Shown: in pieces, positions 1 through 8,058 of the stretch
How positions within the stretch are numbered: the stretch's first letter is position 1
Layout: every line of letters begins with the position of its first letter
Assembly: GCA_016868665.1 (NCBI GenBank)
Contig: VGGK01000010.1
Coordinates: 1-64,000 of the forward strand
Direction: 5' to 3'
Source: Chlorobiota bacterium
GTDB taxonomy: Bacteria; Bacteroidota; Chlorobiia; Chlorobiales; Chlorobiaceae
DNA: 64,000 bases
Notes under the pieces: generated by a model
What the model was told of the DNA's origin: nothing
Databases searched by the model: none
Seen by the model: the letters and a program-made list of their open reading frames with translations, nothing else
Translations under genes and position numbers: made by a program

Positions 1-120
1 GGGTTAGGAGACGGGAGACGGGAGACGGGAGACAGAAGGGAGGAGTACATGTGTCCCATAAGTCTCATTCGTCTCATTCGTCCCATTCGTCCCATTTATC
101 CCATTCTTATCGTTACCCGC
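1..120. repeat. Composite intergenic repeat, copy 1
   Basis: Two kinds of short tandem repeat lie side by side. Positions 7-34 hold about four copies of the 7-mer GGGAGAC. Positions 53-106 hold six copies of a 9-mer, GTCYCATTC with small variations. A short linker reading GACAGAAGG then GTACATGTGT joins them. The same two repeat types with the same linker words recur at 9811-9960, so this is a dispersed element and not a chance run. Nothing here looks coding. Confidence 0.75.
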
Positions 121-151
121 ATCTCTTTTTATAACTATTTTCTTGCTAAAA

Positions 152-178
152 TATGAGCATATGCTTATAATTGAGCAT
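152..178 (+). promoter_or_regulatory. Candidate ArsR/SmtB-type operator
   Basis: Positions 152-169 form an imperfect palindrome around the perfect 10-bp core AGCATATGCT (156-165). The half-site TGAGCAT occurs at 154-160 and again at 172-178. ArsR/SmtB repressors typically bind AT-rich sites shaped like ATATGAnCATATGnTCAT, and this site has that shape. It lies about 75 bp upstream of the osmC-like start, where it could control the first operon. No ArsR-type gene is seen in the window, so the partner is unknown. Confidence 0.35.
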
Positions 179-250
179 GGGCAGGGGTGGTCGGTATTTC
201 GTGGCCATTCGGATACTTATTGAAATAATAACGTTTTAATTTCAGGAACA

Positions 251-658
251 ATGAGCAGGGATATGATTATCACTTTTGAAGGCGGCAAGAAAGTGAATGC
301 TGAATTCAAGGGATTCACCATAGAGACCGATCAGTCGGAATATGCAGGAGGCGAGGGTTCGGCTCCGGAGCCGTTCATGCTGTTTCTGGCATCTATCGGA
401 ACATGCGCTGGTATTTATGTTTTTTCATTCTGTCAGAGCCGCGACATACCGACTGATGGTATTCGCATAGTGCAGTCGCATTTTCCCAAAGAGACCGGAA
501 GGGGAATAGGAAAAATCGTGCTGACCATCGAGGTACCTCCCGGTTTTCCCGAGAAGTACAGGGATGCTGTCGTGAATGCGGCTAACCTCTGCGCAGTAAA
601 GAAGCATATTCAGGATCCTCCGGTTTTCGAGGTTGTAACTGCTACGGTCGGAAATTGA
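251..658 (+). CDS. OsmC/YhfA-family peroxidase-like protein
   Basis: This 135-residue protein matches the OsmC/Ohr/YhfA family in length and in its two conserved cysteines, Cys52 (GTCAG) and Cys114 (NLCAVKKH). In characterised members these form the thiol pair that reduces organic hydroperoxides or binds reactive sulfur. The APEPFMLFLASIGTC segment around the first Cys is typical of the YhfA branch, whose physiological substrate is poorly known. It is cytosolic and leads a + strand cluster with a TDT-family transporter 50 bp downstream. A reactive sulfur role would suit a sulfide oxidiser but is inference. The ATG at 251 follows an AGGAA-like ribosome site (244-248). Confidence 0.85.
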   Translation: MSRDMIITFEGGKKVNAEFKGFTIETDQSEYAGGEGSAPEPFMLFLASIGTCAGIYVFSFCQSRDIPTDGIRIVQSHFPKETGRGIGKIVLTIEVPPGFPEKYRDAVVNAANLCAVKKHIQDPPVFEVVTATVGN

Positions 659-708
659 GCGAGGCTGATTTTCTTGATCATTAACTCAAACACTACAATA
701 TACAGATC

Positions 709-1692
709 ATGACATCTGAAGCAGAACACGAAGGTCAGTCGTTGAGACTGAAGCATTTTCATATAACGTTTTTTGCCATCGTGCTTGGTATGGCCGGTTT
801 TACGCTCGCCGTGCAGAAGGCGGGGGGAGAATTGATAAAATCGCTTGCCCCGGTCAGTGATGTACTCCTCTACATCACACTGGGGCTTTTTGCTGTCGTC
901 AGCGTGGTTTATCTGTTGAAGGCGGCAGCTCATCCCGATGCGATCGGCAAGGAGTGGAATCATCCGATCAAGATCAATTTCTTTCCTCTTCTCGCCAAGA
1001 TTCTTCTTGTTCTGAGCGTCGTCTATCTGGAGAGGACACAACAGGTCTCTTATTATCTCTGGGTTTCCGGCACGATTCTGCAGTTTTTCGCATCCATATT
1101 CATTATTTCCAGCTGGTTTTCACAGACGCACTTCAAGATCGAGCACATGACGCCGGGCTGGTTCATTCCTATTGTCGGTTCGATCATAGTGCCAATCGCG
1201 GGAGTGAAGCATGGCTTCGTCGAGGTTTCATGGTTCTTTTTCGCAGTCGGCCTGATTTTCTGGCTGGTGCTGTTTACCATTGTCATGAATCGCATGATTT
1301 TTCATGCGCCGATAGCAGAGCGCCTGTTGCCTACGCTCTTTATTCTGTTTGCTCCTCCCGCGATCGGTTTTATCGCATACAACAAGCTGGCTGGCGGCGA
1401 ACTCGATGCGTTTGCCCGTATCCTCTATTTCTTCTCGCTTTTCATGTTCGTGCTTGTGCTTTTCAGGCTGCCGATGCTGGCCAAAATCAGGTTTTATCTG
1501 TCTTGGTGGGCCTATTCGTTCCCTGTTGCGGCCAAGGTGCTTGCGACGCTGCTTATGATGAACATTACGAAAGATCCCTTTTATAAAAATCTTGCGTTGT
1601 TCGAACTGGGTTTTCTTTTCCTTATTATTGCGGTACTGATCGTGCGTACGACAATGGCGATCACAAGAGGGGAAATCTGCGTTGAGGACTGA
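709..1692 (+). CDS. TDT/SLAC1-family membrane transporter
   Basis: The 327-residue protein is almost wholly hydrophobic, with about ten predicted membrane segments. It opens with the HFHITFFAIVLGMAGFTLA pattern of the tellurite-resistance/dicarboxylate transporter (TDT, TehA/SLAC1) family. Family members are channels or exporters for anions such as sulfite, tellurite, nitrate, chloride or C4-dicarboxylates. Substrate cannot be read from the sequence. A position between an OsmC-like protein and a DUF134 regulator would fit export of a sulfur oxyanion, but this is inference. Length agrees with the family (about 320-330 residues). Confidence 0.85.
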   Translation: MTSEAEHEGQSLRLKHFHITFFAIVLGMAGFTLAVQKAGGELIKSLAPVSDVLLYITLGLFAVVSVVYLLKAAAHPDAIGKEWNHPIKINFFPLLAKILLVLSVVYLERTQQVSYYLWVSGTILQFFASIFIISSWFSQTHFKIEHMTPGWFIPIVGSIIVPIAGVKHGFVEVSWFFFAVGLIFWLVLFTIVMNRMIFHAPIAERLLPTLFILFAPPAIGFIAYNKLAGGELDAFARILYFFSLFMFVLVLFRLPMLAKIRFYLSWWAYSFPVAAKVLATLLMMNITKDPFYKNLALFELGFLFLIIAVLIVRTTMAITRGEICVED

Positions 1693-1721
1693 TTTGCGGT
1701 CGCGTAACGGATAAGCTTATT

Positions 1722-2183
1722 ATGAAACAAAACAGGGTCGGCCGGCCGGTAAGCTGCCGCTGTATAGAGGATATACCGAAGTTCACCTGTTTCAAGCCGG
1801 AAGGCATTTCCCCCTCTAGGCTCGAGAGCGTCGTGCTGACCGTCGACGAGGTCGAGGCGCTCCGGCTTGCCGACAAGCTTGGACTTTACCAGACGGAGGC
1901 CGCAGCGAGGATGAAGGTGTCTCGCCAGACTTTCGGACGAATCATCGAATCGGCTCACCGGAAGGTTGCCGAGGCGATTATCGACGGCAAATCCATATGC
2001 GTCGAGGGCGGCAATATCGAACAGGTCTGCGGACATGCCGAAATCGCCGGAGAGAATACCTGTGTATGCCTTTATTGCGGTTTCGAGAAACCGCATCTCG
2101 ACGGATTGCCCTGCAGGATGGAACAGTGTCCGGATTGCGGCAAGCCTCTGATCCGTAAAGGGAGGTGCAGCAGTGTCGCCTGA
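1722..2183 (+). CDS. DUF134 helix-turn-helix protein with C-terminal zinc-ribbon-like Cys cluster
   Basis: The N-terminal 90 residues match the DUF134 family: a GRP-x-RxI opening, FKPEGI, then a sigma-70 region-4-like helix-turn-helix (VDEVEALRLAD ... SRQTFGRII). A probable DNA-binding role follows from family knowledge. The last 45 residues add CVCLYCG and CPDCGKP pairs, which suggest a small zinc ribbon not found in the shortest family members. The gene follows the TDT transporter by 29 bp and overlaps the next gene by 11 bp, so the cluster is probably co-transcribed and may be regulated by this product. Confidence 0.8.
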   Translation: MKQNRVGRPVSCRCIEDIPKFTCFKPEGISPSRLESVVLTVDEVEALRLADKLGLYQTEAAARMKVSRQTFGRIIESAHRKVAEAIIDGKSICVEGGNIEQVCGHAEIAGENTCVCLYCGFEKPHLDGLPCRMEQCPDCGKPLIRKGRCSSVA

Positions 2184-3363
2184 ATTCCTGGGTTCATTTT
2201 CTCTTCACAAGCTGCCCGAGCTTCATTTCGGCTCGGGCAGCTTTTCTCTTTTACCCGAAATTGCCTGTCGGTTCGGTTATCGCCCCATGGTTGTGACCGG
2301 AAGCCGTTCGTTCGAGGCGTCAGGCCGTCTTGGATGGCTCCTGGAGCGATTGCGGACGGGTTCCGCAGACTGCCTGCACAGCCGCGTAAAGGGGGAACCC
2401 TCTCCTGAAATGATAGATGATGCGGCGGCGGCAGGGCGGCGTGCCGGCTGCGATATGGTTATCGCTGTCGGCGGCGGCAGCGTGATCGATGCGGGAAAGG
2501 CCGTGTCGGCCATGATTCTGCAGGAGCATCCGGTAGAGCGGTATATCGAGGGTCGTAAGGATTTTATTGGCCATGACGGCAGGAAGGTGCCGTTTATTGC
2601 CGTGCCGACGACATCCGGTACCGGAAGCGAGGCAACGAACAACTCGGTTATCAGTCGTGTCGGTCCTGACGGGTTCAAGCGTTCGCTTCGTCATCCGGCC
2701 TTCGTGCCCGATGTAGCCGTTATCGATCCCGAACTGATCTGCACGGCACCGAAAGCTCTTACAGTTGCTTCCGGAATGGATGCACTTACCCAGTTGATCG
2801 AAGCATGGGTTTCGCCGTTCGCATCTTCCTTTACCGATCTTCTGGCCTTCAGCGGTCTGGAATATTTCTGCCGTTCTTTTCTGCGTGTCTGTTCGGATGG
2901 CGCCGACGACAGCACTGTACGCGGAGAGGTTGCTTATGCCTCTTTTCTTTCAGGTATTGTGCTCTGCAATGCAGGGCTGGGCATCGTTCATGGATTTGCT
3001 TCGTCGATAGGGGGTACTTTTGATATTCCGCATGGCGTGCTTTGCGCGACCTTGCTGGCCGAAGTTACAAGGGAGAATATTCTGCAGCTGAGGCTTTTCG
3101 GCTGCGGACAACGGGCGCTTTCAAAATATGCGGCAGTCGGAAGGCTTCTTTCACAGCGACCGGAGCTTTCCGATGCCGGCGCATGCGATATGCTGGTGGA
3201 AACGCTGGCGCACTGGCAGCATGAGCTCGATGTGCCGAGGCTCGGCAATTTCGGTATCGGTATGGAGCACATCGCGCATCTTGCCGCCATTACGCGAAGC
3301 AAAAGCAACCCCATCGAGCTTAATCCCGAAAGCCTGCGGAAAATCCTGGTTGCAAGATTGTAG
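2173..3363 (+). CDS. Iron-containing (group III) alcohol dehydrogenase
   Basis: At 396 residues it has the usual length of the iron-dependent alcohol dehydrogenase family. Visible motifs are GGGSVIDAGKAVS (NAD-binding), PTTSGTGSEATNNSVIS, MDALTQLIEAWVS and the metal-site histidines in VHGFASSIGGTFDIPHG. The start is a GTG at 2173 with a strong GGAGGTG ribosome site at 2161-2167; it overlaps the DUF134 gene by 11 bp, suggesting translational coupling. It is probably a cytosolic NAD(P)-dependent oxidoreductase of unknown alcohol/aldehyde substrate. A second, distant relative sits at 41160 in the sugar operon. Confidence 0.9.
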   Translation: MSPEFLGSFSLHKLPELHFGSGSFSLLPEIACRFGYRPMVVTGSRSFEASGRLGWLLERLRTGSADCLHSRVKGEPSPEMIDDAAAAGRRAGCDMVIAVGGGSVIDAGKAVSAMILQEHPVERYIEGRKDFIGHDGRKVPFIAVPTTSGTGSEATNNSVISRVGPDGFKRSLRHPAFVPDVAVIDPELICTAPKALTVASGMDALTQLIEAWVSPFASSFTDLLAFSGLEYFCRSFLRVCSDGADDSTVRGEVAYASFLSGIVLCNAGLGIVHGFASSIGGTFDIPHGVLCATLLAEVTRENILQLRLFGCGQRALSKYAAVGRLLSQRPELSDAGACDMLVETLAHWQHELDVPRLGNFGIGMEHIAHLAAITRSKSNPIELNPESLRKILVARL

Positions 3364-3380
3364 CGTTCATTGCTTTACTT

Positions 3381-3788
3381 TTACGAGGCGAAATAACCCT
3401 TTGCTTTTGCGAGAAACTGGTTTTCCGTCATCCGATCGCAGGCTTCGACAGCACTGATTTTATCGCGGAGAACGTGGACTTTACCGATCTCTCCGGCAAA
3501 TTCCGTTTTTGCTTCACCGGGGCCGAAAATCGCAATTGCATCCGCGTTCTCAAGCAGCGGGATGATATTGCGGTAAAAGGCATGGTACTGGTGCATCCTG
3601 CTCTCTTCGGCGCTTTTTTCGTTTACGACCGACTGGGCTACAATGGTTCCTCCCGATTTCCAGCCTCCCGATGGCTTGAAATGGCTTTCGGCTCCTGACT
3701 GCAGATGCCGGAGGGTTACCGTTTCGCCTGCGAGGGAAACGACGAGGGCTTCGCGGTGGTCGATCCAGATGGCGGCAGAGTTTTTCAT
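3381..3788 (-). CDS. Small eRF1/pelota domain-3-like protein
   Basis: The 135-residue protein starts with KNSAAIWIDHREALVVSL and has a central IAIFGPGEAKTEFAGEI motif. This combination resembles bacterial stand-alone proteins related to domain 3 of eRF1/pelota, annotated as translational machinery proteins. In other bacteria, eRF1-like proteins have been linked to ribosome rescue or hibernation; that role is not shown here. It is convergent with the alcohol dehydrogenase (17-bp gap) and lies downstream of the SET-domain gene on the same strand, separated by a hairpin. Confidence 0.6.
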   Translation of the reverse strand: MKNSAAIWIDHREALVVSLAGETVTLRHLQSGAESHFKPSGGWKSGGTIVAQSVVNEKSAEESRMHQYHAFYRNIIPLLENADAIAIFGPGEAKTEFAGEIGKVHVLRDKISAVEACDRMTENQFLAKAKGYFAS

Positions 3789-3814
3789 GGTGGCCTCCCC
3801 TATAAGAGTTATGT

Positions 3815-3840
3815 TGCCTGCCTGATTTTTCCGGCAGGCA
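3815..3840 (-). terminator. Hairpin between SET gene and eRF1-like gene
   Basis: An 8-bp perfect stem TGCCTGCC / GGCAGGCA encloses a 10-nt loop containing a run of five T on the + strand. It sits downstream of the SET-domain gene and just upstream of the 3788 start on the - strand. It could end SET transcription or attenuate the next gene. No strong U-run follows on the - strand. Confidence 0.45.
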
Positions 3841-3872
3841 CTTTATCTGTTAAAGACAATATAAGGCATTAT

Positions 3873-4328
3873 TCATTGTCTTGTCGTCCACCAATCGTCT
3901 CCATAGTTGTAAAAAAGCTCTTCGCCTCGCGCAATGTCACGCAGTGCGTAAATGACCAGTTCTGCGCCAAGGCCGGTATCTTCGCGATAGTAAGCAACAT
4001 TCGGCGATGAGGAGTGGTTGAAGAGCATACCGTTTCCCATGGCTATCAGTCTTTTGTTTTCATCGCTGCCGTAGAATACATAGTTCAGCAGCTCGCCACC
4101 GATATCCTTGTCGGTCACTTCCAGAGCCGGACATCGTTCAACGATATCACCTTCCCGGATTGCTGCGGCCGCAAATGCTCCACGTCCGCTTACGGTTGAA
4201 GGCCCGATCCTGACACTGTTTTTTCTGCCTGTCCCGGTTCGTTTTTTCAGGAACATTCCGATTGCAATGCCAGCAAGGAGCGCTGAAGCAAAAAGGGCAA
4301 GACCGATGGTATAGAGGTTTTCCTGCAT
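3873..4328 (-). CDS. Membrane-anchored SET-domain protein
   Basis: The protein (151 residues) has one N-terminal membrane helix (about residues 7-27) and then a compact SET domain. Its signatures are GRGAFA (48-53), NHSSSPN (104-110) and GEELFYNYG (135-143), which in SET methyltransferases form the SAM-binding pseudoknot and catalytic Tyr. Bacterial SET proteins are sporadic, and substrates are mostly unknown; free-standing ones have been shown to methylate ribosomal or histone-like proteins in a few species. The membrane anchor ahead of the domain is unusual. The pre-SET and post-SET Cys clusters are absent. Confidence 0.8.
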   Translation of the reverse strand: MQENLYTIGLALFASALLAGIAIGMFLKKRTGTGRKNSVRIGPSTVSGRGAFAAAAIREGDIVERCPALEVTDKDIGGELLNYVFYGSDENKRLIAMGNGMLFNHSSSPNVAYYREDTGLGAELVIYALRDIARGEELFYNYGDDWWTTRQ

Positions 4329-4524
4329 AAGCTCACTGTTTCTGGAAAGAACGCTATGTTAACAAAAAATAACCGTTTTTTCCGCTGATGCGCTGCTTCG
4401 ATTTCTTAACGAGTATTCAATCGGTCTGATCTGACAGTGAAGTGCTATCTGTGTTTCATTGGGTCGGAATCATCTGCTGTTTTTCAGGGTTTTCATTCCT
4501 GAATTAACAATAATCTGCAGCGCT

Positions 4525-4929
4525 ATGAAACCGGTTGTTTTGCTTCGTTATATCTGGGCATTTCCCAATACCATGCTCGGTCTGATCCTTGCTTTTCCGG
4601 CATTTGTGTCGGGGGGAAGAATCAGTCGAATCGATGGCGTGCTGGAGATATCAGGCAGGTCTACCGCCTGGATGCTTCAAAGGATTCCATTTGTCGGTAC
4701 TGCATCGGCCATGACATTCGGCCATGTTGTGCTTGCTGTCGATGAAGCGGTTCATGAGCGGTGGAGAGAGCACGAGCGCATGCATGTAAGGCAGTATGAA
4801 CAGTGGGGCCCTCTTTTCATTCCGGTATACCTCGCATGTTATTATGCCGCAAGGTTACGGGGAGAGGACGGATATTATGGAAACCGTTTCGAGGCCGAGG
4901 CCTTCGGAAACAAACGGAGTGTCACATGA
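4525..4929 (+). CDS. Small membrane protein with HEXXH zincin-like motif
   Basis: The start is set at the ATG at 4525 because residues 1-30 from there give a clean membrane helix (RYIWAFPNTMLGLILAF); an upstream in-frame start at 4459 lacks support. The 134-residue product carries HERMH (83-87), a second hydrophobic stretch (GPLFIPVYLACYYAA) and RFEAEAFGN near the C-terminus. HEXXH followed by a GPLF helix and a late Glu recalls membrane zinc metallopeptidase folds, but this is a pattern match and not a proven family. It lies 18 bp before an ABC ATPase gene and may process or assist the exported substrate. Confidence 0.6.
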   Translation: MKPVVLLRYIWAFPNTMLGLILAFPAFVSGGRISRIDGVLEISGRSTAWMLQRIPFVGTASAMTFGHVVLAVDEAVHERWREHERMHVRQYEQWGPLFIPVYLACYYAARLRGEDGYYGNRFEAEAFGNKRSVT

Positions 4930-4947
4930 TGAGGAGGAATTGTTTTT

Positions 4948-5682
4948 ATGGAGAGTGACTCCGGGAGCAATCCGCATGTTCCGCCGGTGCTGAAGATAAG
5001 CGGTCTTTCGAAAACCTATCTCATGGGAGAAGTTATCGTAGATGCCCTTAAAAACGTTTCGATCGATTTTTTTGCCGGCGAACTGGTCGTGCTGCTCGGC
5101 GCTTCAGGCAGCGGAAAATCGACTCTTCTGAACATCATCGGAGGTCTTGACGTGCCTTCCGGGGGCAAGCTTTTTTTTTATGGTCGCGAGATTACCGCTG
5201 CTACCGAGGCTGAGCTGACCGCCTACCGGCGCCGTTCCATAGGATTCGTCTTTCAGTTCTATAACCTGATTTCCAGTCTTTCGGCGCTTGAGAATGTGCA
5301 GCTCGTCACGGAAATCGCCGAAAATCCCATGCCCGCCGAAGAGGCGCTCAGGCTTGTCGGCCTCGGAAGCCGGCTGAACCATTTTCCCGCCCAGCTTTCG
5401 GGCGGGGAGCAGCAGCGTGTCGCTATTGCCCGGGCCGTTGCAAAGCGCCCCGAACTGCTGTTGTGCGACGAGCCGACCGGCGCTCTCGACTATCAGACCG
5501 GAAAGCTTGTTCTCGAGGTCATCGAAAAGGTTAATCGTGAACTCGGGACGACAACCCTCGTCATCACCCATAACGCATCGATTGCCGGTATGGCCGACCG
5601 GGTGGTTCGACTCGGCAGCGGCGAGGTTACCGAAGACCGCCGTAATCCCGCGAGAAAGACCCCGTCGGAACTTGTTTGGTGA
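4948..5682 (+). CDS. ABC transporter ATPase, LolD/MacB type
   Basis: The 244-residue subunit has Walker [10 protein letters not shown] (51-59), the signature [14 protein letters not shown], Walker [13 protein letters not shown] and the switch His in TLVITHN. The ENVQL and [10 protein letters not shown] segments are typical of the LolD/MacB/FtsE branch that pairs with FtsX-type permeases. It is followed by such a permease after 7 bp and by a HlyD adaptor, so it should power an envelope export or lipoprotein-type extrusion machine. The ATG at 4948 has a GAGGAGG ribosome site at 4931-4937. Confidence 0.95.
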   Translation: MESDSGSNPHVPPVLKISGLSKTYLMGEVIVDALKNVSIDFFAGELVVLLGASGSGKSTLLNIIGGLDVPSGGKLFFYGREITAATEAELTAYRRRSIGFVFQFYNLISSLSALENVQLVTEIAENPMPAEEALRLVGLGSRLNHFPAQLSGGEQQRVAIARAVAKRPELLLCDEPTGALDYQTGKLVLEVIEKVNRELGTTTLVITHNASIAGMADRVVRLGSGEVTEDRRNPARKTPSELVW

Positions 5683-5689
5683 GAATGTA

Positions 5690-8056
5690 ATGACGTTGCT
5701 TGCAAAAAAAATGTTTCGGGAACTGCTGCATCTGAAGGGACAGATGCTGGCCGTTACCGCTGTCGTGGCCTGCGGTATTTCTGTATTCGTTTCCATGAGC
5801 AGCGTGAAGTACTCGCTCGAAGCCTCTCGGGAGCAGTATTACAGCAAATACCGCTTTTCTGAGGTGTTTCTGCAGGTAAAGCGTGCGCCGGAACAATATC
5901 GCGAAGCAGTCCTCCGTATTCCGGGCGTGGCTTCGGTGAGCTCGCGAATTGTTGCCGATGTGACGCTTGACGTGCCGGGTCTTGACGAGCCGGCTACCGG
6001 ACGGCTGATTTCCGTTCCGGAGTACAGGACCGAATCGGTACTTAACGACCTGTTTATCGAAAGCGGCCGGTACATCGAGCCGGGTCATCCAGAGGAGGTT
6101 ATCGCCAGCAAGCCTTTTCTCGAAGCCAACGGTCTTTCTCCCGGCGACAGGATTGCCGCAGTGATCAATGGGCGCAGGAAGCAGCTCGTCATCGTGGGCA
6201 TGGGACTCTCTCCGGAATATATATACGAGGTGCAGCCGGGATCGTTTTTCCCGGACAAGAGGAGGTTCGGCGTTTTCTGGATGGGCCGCCGGGCGCTCGA
6301 ATCGGCGCTTGATATGAGCGGCGCGTTCAATGATCTTTCCCTGACGCTCGCTCACGGCGCATCTGAAAAAGATATAATCATGCGCCTCGACCAGATGTTC
6401 CGGCGATACGGTTCTCTCGGTGCATATGGCCGCAGCGAGCAGCTTTCTGACCGGTTCATCGTCGATGAAATCAAGCAGGTCGGTATTCAGATCACGTTTC
6501 TGCCTGCAGTGTTTCTTGCCGTTGCGATCTTTCTGCTCAATATGGTGCTTCGCAGGATCGTCGCCACTCAGCGCGACCAGATAGCCGTGCTGAAAGCCAT
6601 GGGGTTTTCGAATGAAGAGGTCGGGTTGCACTATCTTGGTTTCGCCATGATTCCCACCGCTGCAGGTGCTGTTGCCGGCACGCTCCTGGGTGCGTGGCTT
6701 GGAAGGGAACTGATGAACATCTACGCCGACTTCTACAATTTTGCCGAACTGGTTTATCTGTTCAGGGCGGAGGATCTGGTGCTGTCGGTGCTGCTGAGCT
6801 TCGCCGCCGCGCTTATAGGCGCGCTCGGTGCCGTGCGGAGCGCCGTCCGGCTGCCTCCGGCTGAAGCCATGAGGCCGGAATCTCCCGTTGTCTACAGGAA
6901 GGGCGTGCTTGACCGCCCTTCACTGCAGAAAAAAATTTCCGTACCGGCAAGGATCATCCTTCGAAATCTCGAACGGAGGCCGTGGAAAGCCGCGCTCTCG
7001 GTTGTTATGATATCGCTTGCCGTGGCAATTCTTATTGCCGGGCGTTATACCTATGACGCTGTTGAGCGGATGGTCCAGGTGGAGTTTAACGAGAAGCATC
7101 GCGAAGATGTTACCGTTGTTTTCAACGATCCCATGCCGCCGTCGGTAGCCTATAGCGTCACATCGCTTCCCGGAGTGCTCGAACATGAGTATTACCGCGA
7201 AGAGCCGGTCAGTATGCGCTTTGCCCACCGCATACGCCGCCAGTCGGTCAAGGGTCTGCAATCTGCAGACGGTCTGCAGCGGCTTGTCGATAAACGCAAC
7301 CGCCAGGTCGATCTGCCGACGTCGGGGATACTGCTTACTTCGGATCTTGCAGCCATTCTCGGAGTGCGGCGGGGGGATACCCTCGGGATCGAATTTCTGC
7401 AGGGGCGTCAGCTGAGGCGCGAAGTAAGGGTTGCCGGAACCATCGACGAGATTCTCGGTCTCTCCGCCTATATGCATATCCGGGAACTCGACAGCCTCGC
7501 CGGCGATGGCGGAGCCTTCAATGCCGCATATCTGCGGATCGACCAGACAAAGGCAGGGGAGCTCTATTCGGAGTTCAAGAACATGCCTGGAGTCGGCAGC
7601 ATCATGATGCTCAAGGCGCTGAAGGAGAGTTTCGACGAACTGATTGCCGAAAGCATGATGACGTCCACATTCATTCTGACCTCGTTTGCCTGTGTGCTGG
7701 CTTTTGCCGTTGTCTATAACGGCGCGCGTATCTCTCTTTCCGAGCGTTCCAGAGAGCTGGTAAGCCTGAGGGTGCTCGGCATGACGAGGGGCGAAATATC
7801 ATTTATACTGCTTGGCGAACAGGCCCTGCTGACCTTGCTTGCCGTTCCGCTCGGATTTCTTTCAGGCACCGGACTTTCGGCGCTGCTCGCAATAGCTCTC
7901 AGCTCGGAACTTTACCGGTTGCCGCTGGTATTCGGCGCCTCTAACTTTCTTTTCGCTTTCGCGGTTGTTGTTCTTGTTTCTGCGGTTTCCGCGGCGGCAG
8001 TCAGACGGCGACTTGTGGGGCTTGATCTTGTAGAGGCATTAAAAACGAGGGAATAA
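5690..8056 (+). CDS. ABC transporter permease with two FtsX/MacB domains
   Basis: The ATG at 5690 gives a 788-residue protein beginning MTLLAKKMFRELLHLKGQM. An open frame extends upstream through the ATPase gene but is only a shadow. The architecture is a duplicated FtsX permease: an N-terminal helix (about 18-38), a periplasmic domain, three helices (about 265-420), then a second helix-periplasmic-three-helix unit from about 425 to the end. Single-chain double-FtsX permeases act without a partner permease. With the ATPase (7 bp upstream) and the HlyD protein (2 bp downstream), it probably forms a MacAB-like or DevBCA-like export complex; substrate is unknown. Confidence 0.9.
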   Translation: MTLLAKKMFRELLHLKGQMLAVTAVVACGISVFVSMSSVKYSLEASREQYYSKYRFSEVFLQVKRAPEQYREAVLRIPGVASVSSRIVADVTLDVPGLDEPATGRLISVPEYRTESVLNDLFIESGRYIEPGHPEEVIASKPFLEANGLSPGDRIAAVINGRRKQLVIVGMGLSPEYIYEVQPGSFFPDKRRFGVFWMGRRALESALDMSGAFNDLSLTLAHGASEKDIIMRLDQMFRRYGSLGAYGRSEQLSDRFIVDEIKQVGIQITFLPAVFLAVAIFLLNMVLRRIVATQRDQIAVLKAMGFSNEEVGLHYLGFAMIPTAAGAVAGTLLGAWLGRELMNIYADFYNFAELVYLFRAEDLVLSVLLSFAAALIGALGAVRSAVRLPPAEAMRPESPVVYRKGVLDRPSLQKKISVPARIILRNLERRPWKAALSVVMISLAVAILIAGRYTYDAVERMVQVEFNEKHREDVTVVFNDPMPPSVAYSVTSLPGVLEHEYYREEPVSMRFAHRIRRQSVKGLQSADGLQRLVDKRNRQVDLPTSGILLTSDLAAILGVRRGDTLGIEFLQGRQLRREVRVAGTIDEILGLSAYMHIRELDSLAGDGGAFNAAYLRIDQTKAGELYSEFKNMPGVGSIMMLKALKESFDELIAESMMTSTFILTSFACVLAFAVVYNGARISLSERSRELVSLRVLGMTRGEISFILLGEQALLTLLAVPLGFLSGTGLSALLAIALSSELYRLPLVFGASNFLFAFAVVVLVSAVSAAAVRRRLVGLDLVEALKTRE

Positions 8057-8058
8057 CC

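Noticed and set aside
53-106. 9-bp tandem repeats as a CRISPR array
   Set aside because: Units are 9 bp with no spacers and no cas genes are present; they are simple tandem repeats.
5417-5689. Upstream extension of the ABC permease frame
   Set aside because: It overlaps the ATPase gene for 266 bp in another frame. The ATG at 5690 follows the ATPase stop and gives a normal permease start.
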